From the NCBI GenBank assembly GCA_017447725.1, contig JAFSMX010000003.1, forward strand, positions 1 through 48,586: a DNA stretch of 48,586 nt. Direction: 5' to 3'. Positions 39,077 through 46,332 of this stretch are shown one piece after another. Each line of letters begins with the position of its first letter. The first letter of the stretch is position 1. Source of the DNA: Bacilli bacterium. Lineage in GTDB: Bacteria; Bacillota_I; Bacilli_A; RFN20; CAG-826. The position numbers and the translations under genes were made by a program. The notes under the pieces were generated by a model. That model had not been told where the DNA came from. It worked only from the letters and a program-made list of their open reading frames with translations, and searched no databases.

Positions 39077-39771
39077 ACTTGATCCTCCTTCACGATAATT
39101 GAGGAATAACGAACAATGAAAAGGTGAATTGAGAAGAGCACAACGAGAAAAAACATTCCTAAAAAGAAGATAAAAGTCGACGATTTTGACATCGTTATGT
39201 AAAACGAACTAATTGAAAAGCGAATGAAAATTAGCACAGATACCGCCATCACCCATAGAAGAATAAATTGACCCAAATAGCGGTTCGATTCTGCTAAGGA
39301 GTCGCTGATACTCTTCTCAATTCTTGTTGATTCGCTGATCAGTTCGTCAGACATACTTAAAATATTTCCTCCTTGATCTTGATATAGACCAAGAACATTT
39401 ATAAACATTTTGAATACAGCTAAGTTAAAGAACTCTCTAAGATATGCGATTCGATCACTAACATTTAAGTTCTCTATCTCAGGTGTAATCTCATTTAATT
39501 CTTTATCTTCAAACCTTATTCCACTTTGATAAGCATCTTCTAAAGATTCCTTAACAGACATGGAAATAATGAAGGCATTGATAAAGTGATAACAAGCATG
39601 ACAACGTCGAACTAATCGATCTTTTTTAATTAAATATTTTCGACCAATTAAAAAATAATAAAGGTTAAATAGCAAAATAATTCCGATTGGGAGATAAATA
39701 GTCGGACTAGTAAAATAGCTCACAACAGCAAGCGCAAAGGTTATTAATACATAAAAGACATCTCTTACCAT
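39073..39771 (-). CDS. TadB-like inner-membrane platform protein (T2SSF family)
   Basis: A 232-residue membrane protein with paired helices at the N-terminus (about 3-40) and at the C-terminus (about 165-225), and a cytoplasmic T2SSF-like middle (HACYHFINAFIISMSVKES, GNILSMSDELI). The start at 39771 is taken because AGGAG lies 7 nt upstream; the track-long version would begin at TTG 39786. Eight bp separate it from the ATPase gene. Confidence 0.75.
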   Translation of the reverse strand: MVRDVFYVLITFALAVVSYFTSPTIYLPIGIILLFNLYYFLIGRKYLIKKDRLVRRCHACYHFINAFIISMSVKESLEDAYQSGIRFEDKELNEITPEIENLNVSDRIAYLREFFNLAVFKMFINVLGLYQDQGGNILSMSDELISESTRIEKSISDSLAESNRYLGQFILLWVMAVSVLIFIRFSISSFYITMSKSSTFIFFLGMFFLVVLFSIHLFIVRYSSIIVKEDQV

Positions 39772-39779
39772 AAAGACTC

Positions 39780-40727
39780 CTAACAATGGAATTTTTCAAC
39801 TAAAACTTTGTTTTGGACTTCTCCAATTGCCTCAATATAACGATGGACATTTCCATCTTTTGTAATATCCCTACGTACAAAGACATAAACTGGGATATGA
39901 GAAAGTAAATCTCCCATAATGTCGTCATACGACTCTCTTGTATCAGCCATTTCAATCATTCGAACTAGTCGATGAGGCATAGACATTAGTGATTTAGCGT
40001 GCATCGTTGTAATAATTGGATGGCCGGTCATTACACTTGTTAGAACATCGTTCATCTCTTTTCCACGACTTTCCGCGACAACGAGCCAATCTGGATTTGA
40101 TCTTAAAGCCTGGCGAATTAGGTCATTTATTGAGGAATTGACATGGTTTTCGTTCGCTTCCCAAGAAGTTATGTCTAAATTTGGATTAGAACGAATAAAC
40201 TCTAATTCTTGAACGTTATCGATAACAATAACCCTGCTGTTATCCTCTAATGAGGTTAATAAATATTTCTGAAGTTCAGTTTTTCCAGATCCGGTTGGGC
40301 CTCCAATAACAATTGATTTTTGCTTCTTTAAACAATCCAGTAAAAAGGTCTTCATTTTTGAATTCATAAAGGATTTGCTGGTTAAAATGCGATTATTTGG
40401 CGATGCAATACGAATTGAAAATGAGATTGATTTTTCGTTTTCGACTCGAACAATTGACTGGTGAATTGCGTTAATTCGGTATTTGCCTTCAGAAACATCA
40501 ATTGATGGATTAGTATAGGAAAATTGCTTCTCTGATAAATTAGCGATTTGGCGAATAAAGACCGCAACCTCATCTTTTGAAACTTCAATGTTTGATTTCT
40601 TCCTTCCGAATTGGTTGTGAAGATAATAAACATCCTTTCCGTTATAAGAAATATCAGTAATTTCGGTGTCACTTAAAAGAGGTGCCAGGAAAGATGATTC
40701 TAAATAGGTAACCAGTTCTTTATTCAT
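39780..40727 (-). CDS. tadA: TadA/CpaF-type secretion ATPase
   Basis: A 315-residue hexameric ATPase that powers pilus assembly. Walker A is GGPTGSGKTELQ (near residue 142), the Asp box region reads NPDWLVVAESRG with Glu and Arg of the usual GExRG, and the His box is PIITTMHAKS. It is shorter than most TadA/CpaF proteins because the N-terminal domain is reduced. The start at 40727 follows GAGGGG by 8 nt; the longer frame from 40760 overlaps the preceding gene further and has no ribosome site. Confidence 0.87.
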   Translation of the reverse strand: MNKELVTYLESSFLAPLLSDTEITDISYNGKDVYYLHNQFGRKKSNIEVSKDEVAVFIRQIANLSEKQFSYTNPSIDVSEGKYRINAIHQSIVRVENEKSISFSIRIASPNNRILTSKSFMNSKMKTFLLDCLKKQKSIVIGGPTGSGKTELQKYLLTSLEDNSRVIVIDNVQELEFIRSNPNLDITSWEANENHVNSSINDLIRQALRSNPDWLVVAESRGKEMNDVLTSVMTGHPIITTMHAKSLMSMPHRLVRMIEMADTRESYDDIMGDLLSHIPVYVFVRRDITKDGNVHRYIEAIGEVQNKVLVEKFHC

Positions 40728-41124
40728 TAATTTCACCCCTCGAATTGATCCGAAATTCACGACTGTGTTTGTAGGTATAAAACATATTGATTTTTGAGGT
40801 TAAAGAAATACGAACTCCATCAGCGTGATGGTTGGTATTGACTGCATTTGTGCTAACATCGAAATAAATAATTGACGTCTTATAATCAGTCGTATATTTA
40901 CCAACATTATCTTTTAGATAATCAATCACATATTTTTCTAGTTGTGGTTCATTAAAATATGGTTTTACATCTTCACCATCATCACCAATTGTGACAACAC
41001 TAATTTCGAGGATGCTGCGATGCATATTTAAGAACGAGCGATGAATACTTGATTGCGTCATTCCTCCAAATGAAAATGTCAAAAAGAGAACAAACCCAAA
41101 AGTGAAGAAAAGACAGTTAATCAT
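40720..41124 (-). CDS. TadE/TadF-like pseudopilin candidate
   Basis: A 134-residue protein with one N-terminal membrane helix (about 3-22) and an extracytoplasmic alpha/beta part (ILEISVVTIGDDGEDVKPYF, given to 20 residues; IIYFDVST; GVRISLTSKINMFY). It fits the shape of TadE/TadF minor pilins. It overlaps the ATPase gene by 8 nt and the preceding secreted-protein gene by 8 nt. AAGGAG site before the ATG. Role inferred from context. Confidence 0.55.
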   Translation of the reverse strand: MINCLFFTFGFVLFLTFSFGGMTQSSIHRSFLNMHRSILEISVVTIGDDGEDVKPYFNEPQLEKYVIDYLKDNVGKYTTDYKTSIIYFDVSTNAVNTNHHADGVRISLTSKINMFYTYKHSREFRINSRGEINE

Positions 41125-42148
41125 GTTTTAACTCCTTGCCAATATCACTAAATTCGACATCATTTGTCTTAATGCAATACTCCGAAGAAACGCAGTTCCC
41201 CATTCTTGATCGTTCCGCTTCAATAGAGAATGAATAACTAAAATCAATTCTCATCGTCCCGAGTTTTTCACCCAGAATAGTAAAATCAAGTTTTCTAAGA
41301 TCACTAAATCCGTTTTTTGGAAGATATAGATACTTTGTTTCAACAAACCCAGGAAGCTGACTTCTTGCCATTTCATAGGTATAAGGATTTACGTAGAGTT
41401 TATCCTTAAATTGAAGTTGATATTGATGGTTTCCAACATCAACAAAATCAAGGCTTAATTCCACCCTGTTATAAGAAACTTCATCATCCCTTAAATCGCA
41501 AAATAAACCGTAAATTGCAGGGATTCCGATAGAAATTATATAATATTCGATCTCGATTGGAATATCACAAATTGTCTCGGTAAAACTAAACATTCCTACA
41601 TCAAGTTTGTTATAAATATTCATCTCATTTATCGCATACCAATTTTTAAATTCGTACTTATCTGATGATGTGAAATAACCTCTACTTTTGGTGTATGATG
41701 CCACATTAAAGCTTTCATAGGTTGCTGTTTGAAGTTGGTCAACCACTAAACGAGGTGGATTATTTGCCTCAATCATGTCAAACCAGTGAGTTGTCTTCTG
41801 ACCATCACCGTCGCTAAAAAATATTTTGATTCGGTTTTGTTCACCAGATCTCATTAAAGTCCCGGTTGATGTTGCAGTAATTAGACCACTTTCGTCACTC
41901 GGACGAAGGTTTTTGATCATTGTTCCGGTTTTATACTTCGAATTATAAAGGTAAAAATTAACTAATTTTTTTGTTACTGGACCATTGCTTGATAGTTTTG
42001 CAAGAACTTTTACACTTCTAGATTTATCAGCGTAAAAAGGAGTAATGTGAAAATAATCCAACTGATAGCGTTGCACTTCAGTCGCACCAAATGAAACTCC
42101 ACACGTGAGCATGCATAATACTAATGGAATAATCTTTTGTTTAATCAT
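41117..42148 (-). CDS. Secreted protein of the Tad-like operon
   Basis: I do not recognise this 343-residue protein. It starts with a cleavable signal peptide (MIKQKIIPLVLCMLTCGVSF, cleavage probably before or after GA) and is all-beta in appearance, rich in Tyr, Phe, Asp and Asn. No membrane helix follows, so it should be released or bound to the pilus, perhaps as a tip or adhesin. The start at 42148 overlaps the preceding stop (ATGA) and has AAAGGAG 11 nt upstream. The longer frame lacks a signal and overlaps the preceding gene. Confidence 0.6.
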   Translation of the reverse strand: MIKQKIIPLVLCMLTCGVSFGATEVQRYQLDYFHITPFYADKSRSVKVLAKLSSNGPVTKKLVNFYLYNSKYKTGTMIKNLRPSDESGLITATSTGTLMRSGEQNRIKIFFSDGDGQKTTHWFDMIEANNPPRLVVDQLQTATYESFNVASYTKSRGYFTSSDKYEFKNWYAINEMNIYNKLDVGMFSFTETICDIPIEIEYYIISIGIPAIYGLFCDLRDDEVSYNRVELSLDFVDVGNHQYQLQFKDKLYVNPYTYEMARSQLPGFVETKYLYLPKNGFSDLRKLDFTILGEKLGTMRIDFSYSFSIEAERSRMGNCVSSEYCIKTNDVEFSDIGKELKHD

Positions 42149-42480
42149 AGCGAGTGATACTCCTTTAAGAATGCTTGAATCGCACAATGGCGTAGGCGAT
42201 AAAGTGTAGACTTCTTGTAAATTCCCTTCCACCACTCGTTATAAACCTTTTCATCTCCACGAAATGACTGCGTTATAAGATAAGATTGGAGTGGTTTAAT
42301 GCTATCGAGAGCGAGATGAATTTTACGAACATCATCTCTAAACTTGGCTAATATCTCATCTTTCCCCTGAGAGGAGAATTTGAGATTATTACGGATATAA
42401 CGATATTTCAGGTGAACATCTTTGAATATCGAGACCATTTCTCTTGTTTCTTCGATGTGGTAATCATGTTTTTTATGCAT
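42145..42480 (-). CDS. Putative HTH protein at the head of the Tad-like operon
   Basis: A 111-residue charged cytosolic protein, mostly helical. The end (WWKGIYKKSTLYRLRHCAIQ) resembles the sigma-region-4-like helix-turn-helix of RinA/ArpU phage activators, in which S-T-x-Y-R lies in the recognition helix. It is the first gene of the operon and may regulate it; the similarity is only by eye. The start at 42480 has GAGGGG 7 nt upstream. An AT-rich region with TAATAT upstream is the likely promoter. Confidence 0.5.
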   Translation of the reverse strand: MHKKHDYHIEETREMVSIFKDVHLKYRYIRNNLKFSSQGKDEILAKFRDDVRKIHLALDSIKPLQSYLITQSFRGDEKVYNEWWKGIYKKSTLYRLRHCAIQAFLKEYHSL

Positions 42481-42609
42481 AGTTTTTCCCCTCAGCAAAA
42501 AATTGCTTATATTAACTTAATCCGCAAAATCGCACCAATTTTTGCACTAATTTTTTTCAAAAATATTTTTATATTAAAAATTTTTTTGTTTTTTTGACCT
42601 TGGGACACT

Positions 42610-42615
42610 TATAAT
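42610..42615 (+). promoter_or_regulatory. -10 of the guanylate kinase-like gene; leaderless
   Basis: A perfect TATAAT ends 6 nt before the ATG at 42622, so the predicted start of transcription is the A of the start codon. No ribosome site. Confidence 0.6.
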
Positions 42616-42621
42616 TGAAAT

Positions 42622-43155
42622 ATGCTTATTCTTTGTGGCGCTTCAGCAAGTGGAAAAACTGTCACTGCTCTTAACCTTCAAAAACGCTTTGGTTTAGTAA
42701 AAGCCATCACCACTACTACCCGAGCAATGCGTGAAGGTGAAAAAGATGGAGTAGATTATTTTTTCATTTCCAAAGAAGAGTTTGAAAAGAGACTCAAAGA
42801 AGGAAAGTTTGTTGAATCATCTTTATATAATGGAAATTATTATGGATGTGGAAAAGACCAAGTCGATGATAACAAAGTTATCGTACTTGATCCAAATGGG
42901 TTACATGCCTTCCAAGCATTAAATGATCCTAGAGTAATCACTGTTCTTCTAATCTGTGATCCAAAAAAGAGAGAAGAAAGAATGGTTGGTCGAGGAGATA
43001 AGAAAGAGAAAATTGAAGAACGATTAAAAAATGACCAATTTGACTTCTCTTTAGATAAAGTTCAAGGTGTTCATTTAGTTGTGCATACAGATAATAAAAA
43101 CATCGACCAAGTGGCCGATGAAATATATTCATTTTATCAATCAAAGATGAGATAA
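42622..43155 (+). CDS. Guanylate kinase-family protein
   Basis: A 177-residue P-loop kinase. GASASGKT at residues 6-13 is the P-loop, with a shifted sequence compared with the usual G-P-S-G-x-G-K. TTTTRAMREGEKDGVDYFF is the GMP-binding segment and the lid is RMVGRGDKKEKIEERL. It phosphorylates GMP to GDP if it behaves as its family. It is about 20 residues shorter than typical Gmk proteins, and the variant P-loop leaves room for a specialised role. It converges on the SDR gene, overlapping by 15 nt at the 3' ends without a terminator. Confidence 0.82.
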   Translation: MLILCGASASGKTVTALNLQKRFGLVKAITTTTRAMREGEKDGVDYFFISKEEFEKRLKEGKFVESSLYNGNYYGCGKDQVDDNKVIVLDPNGLHAFQALNDPRVITVLLICDPKKREERMVGRGDKKEKIEERLKNDQFDFSLDKVQGVHLVVHTDNKNIDQVADEIYSFYQSKMR

Positions 43156-44031
43156 CGATTTTAATAAACGAGCATATTTTTTCTCGTTTAAATGAAGTCG
43201 TTTTTCTTTTGGAATTCCACGAATATGGAAGAAGTGTTTTGGATAAAAGTAACCAAGATTTGCTGGTGATTTTATCGCAGCTTCAACTAAACATAGCGAA
43301 GATTTGTCGGAACTATTTCCGAATTTATGCATGAACTTTTTGCCGAGGTGTTGGAAGCGTTTGGAGAAGGTTGAGGCTTCACCGCCAACGATATTTGTTG
43401 AGGCTAAACCTGGGTGGCAGAGAGTCACTTCAACTTGTCCATAAAGTTCATTTGATAAATACAATCCATACTCAAGAATCATTCTTTTGGAAACAGCATA
43501 TTGTTTAAACGAGGAACGATGTTCTTGCTTAAAGTATTTTTCATAGTTCTTGGAACGACCTTGATGGGAAACGATACTTGAAACTAAGACAAGGCGTTTA
43601 AACTTTCCAGCCTTAATTTGATCTTTTAAAGCTTCAACAGCAAAATACATGCCGATAAAGTTTGTTCCGACAGTTAAACTATAACCATCTTTTGTATAAA
43701 GATTCTTTCCTGGATGGAAAATTCCAGCATTAAGGATTAGTGCATCGATATGTTCATATTTTTCAAGATGTTTAGGAAGTTCATTGATTGAAGCTTTGTC
43801 AGCCTGATCAAAAGGGACAATATCGATTTTTCCGTTTGGATATAATTCGAGTAGTTTGTTCTTAGCGTTCTCAGCCTTTTTAAGATTACGGCATGCCATA
43901 ATCACTGCTGCACCTTTAGCTAAAAATGTCTTACAAGCCGAAAAGCCTAAACCAGAGTTTGCACCAGTCACAAGGAAAAGCTTTCCTTCTAAAGAAGGAA
44001 GATTCTTTTCAACATAGACTTCGTACTTCAT
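43141..44031 (-). CDS. Short-chain dehydrogenase/reductase (retinol dehydrogenase-like)
   Basis: A 296-residue SDR. TGANSGLG near residues 20-27 is the cofactor loop, NAGIFHPG holds the NAG motif, Ser is in LVSSIVSHQG, and Tyr/Lys lie in YAVSKRM. The C-terminal part (about 230-296) is basic and may touch the membrane. The start codon overlaps the stop of the adjacent CNNM gene by 1 nt (TAATG). It is the last gene of an operon with two CNNM/CorC proteins. Confidence 0.88.
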   Translation of the reverse strand: MKYEVYVEKNLPSLEGKLFLVTGANSGLGFSACKTFLAKGAAVIMACRNLKKAENAKNKLLELYPNGKIDIVPFDQADKASINELPKHLEKYEHIDALILNAGIFHPGKNLYTKDGYSLTVGTNFIGMYFAVEALKDQIKAGKFKRLVLVSSIVSHQGRSKNYEKYFKQEHRSSFKQYAVSKRMILEYGLYLSNELYGQVEVTLCHPGLASTNIVGGEASTFSKRFQHLGKKFMHKFGNSSDKSSLCLVEAAIKSPANLGYFYPKHFFHIRGIPKEKRLHLNEKKYARLLKSLSHL

Positions 44032-45296
44032 TATTTTTCTCTCTTTTTGTGAACTGTTACTTCAACTTTTTCAACAGTAAAGTTTGTTGCATCGACAACT
44101 TTCACATCAATGTTTTTATATTTAAACTTATCGCCAATTTTAGCAAATTTTTCTAAATAATCCAAAACCCATCCACCAACGGAGTTATAGGCTTTATCTT
44201 CACTAATATCTAATCCACATAAGTCAAAGAAGTCATCAATGTTCATATTTGCGTCAACAAGATATTTGTTACGTGAAATCTTTGTATAAGGTTCTTTGAT
44301 TTTATCCATTTCATCATACATTTCACCAACAAGTTCTTCTAAGATGTCTTCCATGGTTAATAAACCATCAGTTCCGCCAAACTCATCTTTAACAATAACA
44401 ATATGGTTTTTATGAGATTTCATCCATTGTAAGATTTCTGAAATACCCATCGCTCCAGGAACAAACTTCACTGGAATGATTAAAGATTTCAAATTAATCT
44501 TTTCTTTGGCTAAAATAGACTTTAAAAGTTGTTTGGTTGGTAAAATACCAACAATATTATCAATTGTGCCTTTATAGACTGGTACACGTGAATGCATAAA
44601 GATCTCATCACCAGCTAAGAGTTTATAAATATCGGCATCCACTGGAATAGCAAACATATCAACTCGTGGAGTCATGATTTCTTGTGCTTCAGTATCTTTA
44701 AAATCTAAGACAGATTTAATTAGTTCAGATTGATCTTCATCAATGGTGCCGTCTTCTTCAACTTTTTCGACCAGTTCTTCTAATTCATCATCACTCATTT
44801 CATCAACATCGTTATGTTCTTCACGGATAAAGATTTTAGCGATGAGTTTTCCTAAATTAGATGTTACAAAAACAATTGGGAAGAAGATAATTCTTAGCAC
44901 GTAGATTGGATAGGCTAAAACAAGAGATAAACGGTAAGAGAAAGCTCGACCAATTACCTTTGGTAATAATTCACCAAAAAGAAGAACAACAACAAGGAGA
45001 ATAATTTCCGCAATGGTTGTTGATAATGGTGAATCAGAAATTGATAAAGCTAAGACGGTTGCTAAAGAAGATGCAGCAATATTAACTAAGTTATTACTAA
45101 AAAGAATTGTGGAGATTGTTTCGTTATAGTTTTCAGCAAAACTCAGAGCAATCTTTGCCGCTTTTGATTTCTTTTGCGCTTTCTTCTTTAAACGTAATTT
45201 ATTAACAGTCGCATAAACAATATCAGATGCGGAAAATGTCGCTGAAAAGAAGACTAAAACAATAATCGCAATAATTAAACCGATTTGCTCAATCAT
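44031..45296 (-). CDS. CNNM/CorC-family (DUF21-CBS) membrane protein, copy 1
   Basis: A 421-residue hemolysin-C/CorB-like protein: DUF21 membrane domain (about 1-180, four hydrophobic segments), a CBS pair (about 200-325, with EIMTPRVDMFAIP and DGLLTMEDILEELVGEM) and a C-terminal CorC_HlyC domain (about 340-415). Members are implicated in Mg2+ efflux or transport; some respond to ATP-Mg through the CBS pair. It overlaps the related upstream gene by 4 nt (ATGA). Confidence 0.88.
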   Translation of the reverse strand: MIEQIGLIIAIIVLVFFSATFSASDIVYATVNKLRLKKKAQKKSKAAKIALSFAENYNETISTILFSNNLVNIAASSLATVLALSISDSPLSTTIAEIILLVVVLLFGELLPKVIGRAFSYRLSLVLAYPIYVLRIIFFPIVFVTSNLGKLIAKIFIREEHNDVDEMSDDELEELVEKVEEDGTIDEDQSELIKSVLDFKDTEAQEIMTPRVDMFAIPVDADIYKLLAGDEIFMHSRVPVYKGTIDNIVGILPTKQLLKSILAKEKINLKSLIIPVKFVPGAMGISEILQWMKSHKNHIVIVKDEFGGTDGLLTMEDILEELVGEMYDEMDKIKEPYTKISRNKYLVDANMNIDDFFDLCGLDISEDKAYNSVGGWVLDYLEKFAKIGDKFKYKNIDVKVVDATNFTVEKVEVTVHKKREK

Positions 45297-46318
45297 TTCG
45301 ATTCATTCTCCTTTCCTCCACGAGGTTCAGCAATTTTACCAACAAGTTCTTCTAAAACATCTTCCATCGTGATTAGACCAATCACGCGTCCTTCATGACG
45401 AACAAGAGCAATGTGTGTGTGATGATTTTTAAAGCCATCAATCATTTCATCCATCTTAATTTTAGTTGAGACAAAATATGGTTTTTGAACCACATCTTTG
45501 ACTTGGACATTTGGATTCTTTAAGTATTCTTTAATATAGGATTTTACGTGCAAAACCCCAACAATTTTGTCTAAAGAGCCATAACAAACCGGAATTCGAG
45601 AGAATGGAATTGTTAAGATTTTGTTTTTAATTTCTTCGCTATTTAAATTTTTAATATCAAGATAGGCAATCTTGTTTCGACGAGTGAAAACTTCTTTCAC
45701 GGAAGTATCGGTAAATTCTAAAGAAGCATAGATTAAATCCGATTCATCATCGTTTAAAACTTCTTGTTCTTCGAGCTCATCAACAACGTTGGTAAAGTCT
45801 TCTTCAGTCATGACCATTTGTTCGCCGGTTTTGAAGATTTTGTTTGTTAAACGCGCAATCGCGTTAAACACCACCACAAGAGGGTAAAACAAAATCATAA
45901 AGAAACGAGCAATATAAATATTGTTTCTGGCCACTCGATTTGGCATTGCTTTAGCAATCATCTTCGGAACCATGTCAGAGAACATGTAGACAATCACTGC
46001 CATCACGATCGAGGAGATTAACGAGATAACTGTACTAGTTAATCCCGAGTTTCTTAAAATATCGAAAAAGAAAAACGCCGAGAGAGTTGAAATAGCGATA
46101 CTCGAGATGTTGTATCCTAATAAGGATACGGTAAGTACTTTTTCAAATTTCTCGTGCGTTTTTAAAATGTGTTTCGCTTTCTTATTTCCGTCGTCAGCTT
46201 CAACTCTAAGTTTAAATTGGTTTAAGCAAGCGAAGGCTGTTTCCGTCGAGGAAAAGAAGCCACTAAGAGCAACCAATACAAGAATAATAGCTAAATAAAG
46301 CCACGACAAAGGATCCAT
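45293..46318 (-). CDS. CNNM/CorC-family (DUF21-CBS) membrane protein, copy 2
   Basis: A 341-residue paralogue of the next gene: DUF21 membrane domain (about 1-175) and a CBS pair (VKEVFTRRNKIAYL, RVIGLITMEDVLEELVGKI), but without the C-terminal CorC_HlyC domain. Tandem long and short forms suggest a heterodimer. It starts 14 bp after the stop of the large surface-protein gene, with no ribosome site; TAATAT on the minus strand lies 11 nt before the ATG, so it may be leaderless or coupled. Confidence 0.85.
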   Translation of the reverse strand: MDPLSWLYLAIILVLVALSGFFSSTETAFACLNQFKLRVEADDGNKKAKHILKTHEKFEKVLTVSLLGYNISSIAISTLSAFFFFDILRNSGLTSTVISLISSIVMAVIVYMFSDMVPKMIAKAMPNRVARNNIYIARFFMILFYPLVVVFNAIARLTNKIFKTGEQMVMTEEDFTNVVDELEEQEVLNDDESDLIYASLEFTDTSVKEVFTRRNKIAYLDIKNLNSEEIKNKILTIPFSRIPVCYGSLDKIVGVLHVKSYIKEYLKNPNVQVKDVVQKPYFVSTKIKMDEMIDGFKNHHTHIALVRHEGRVIGLITMEDVLEELVGKIAEPRGGKENESK

Positions 46319-46332
46319 ATTGGAATTAAATA

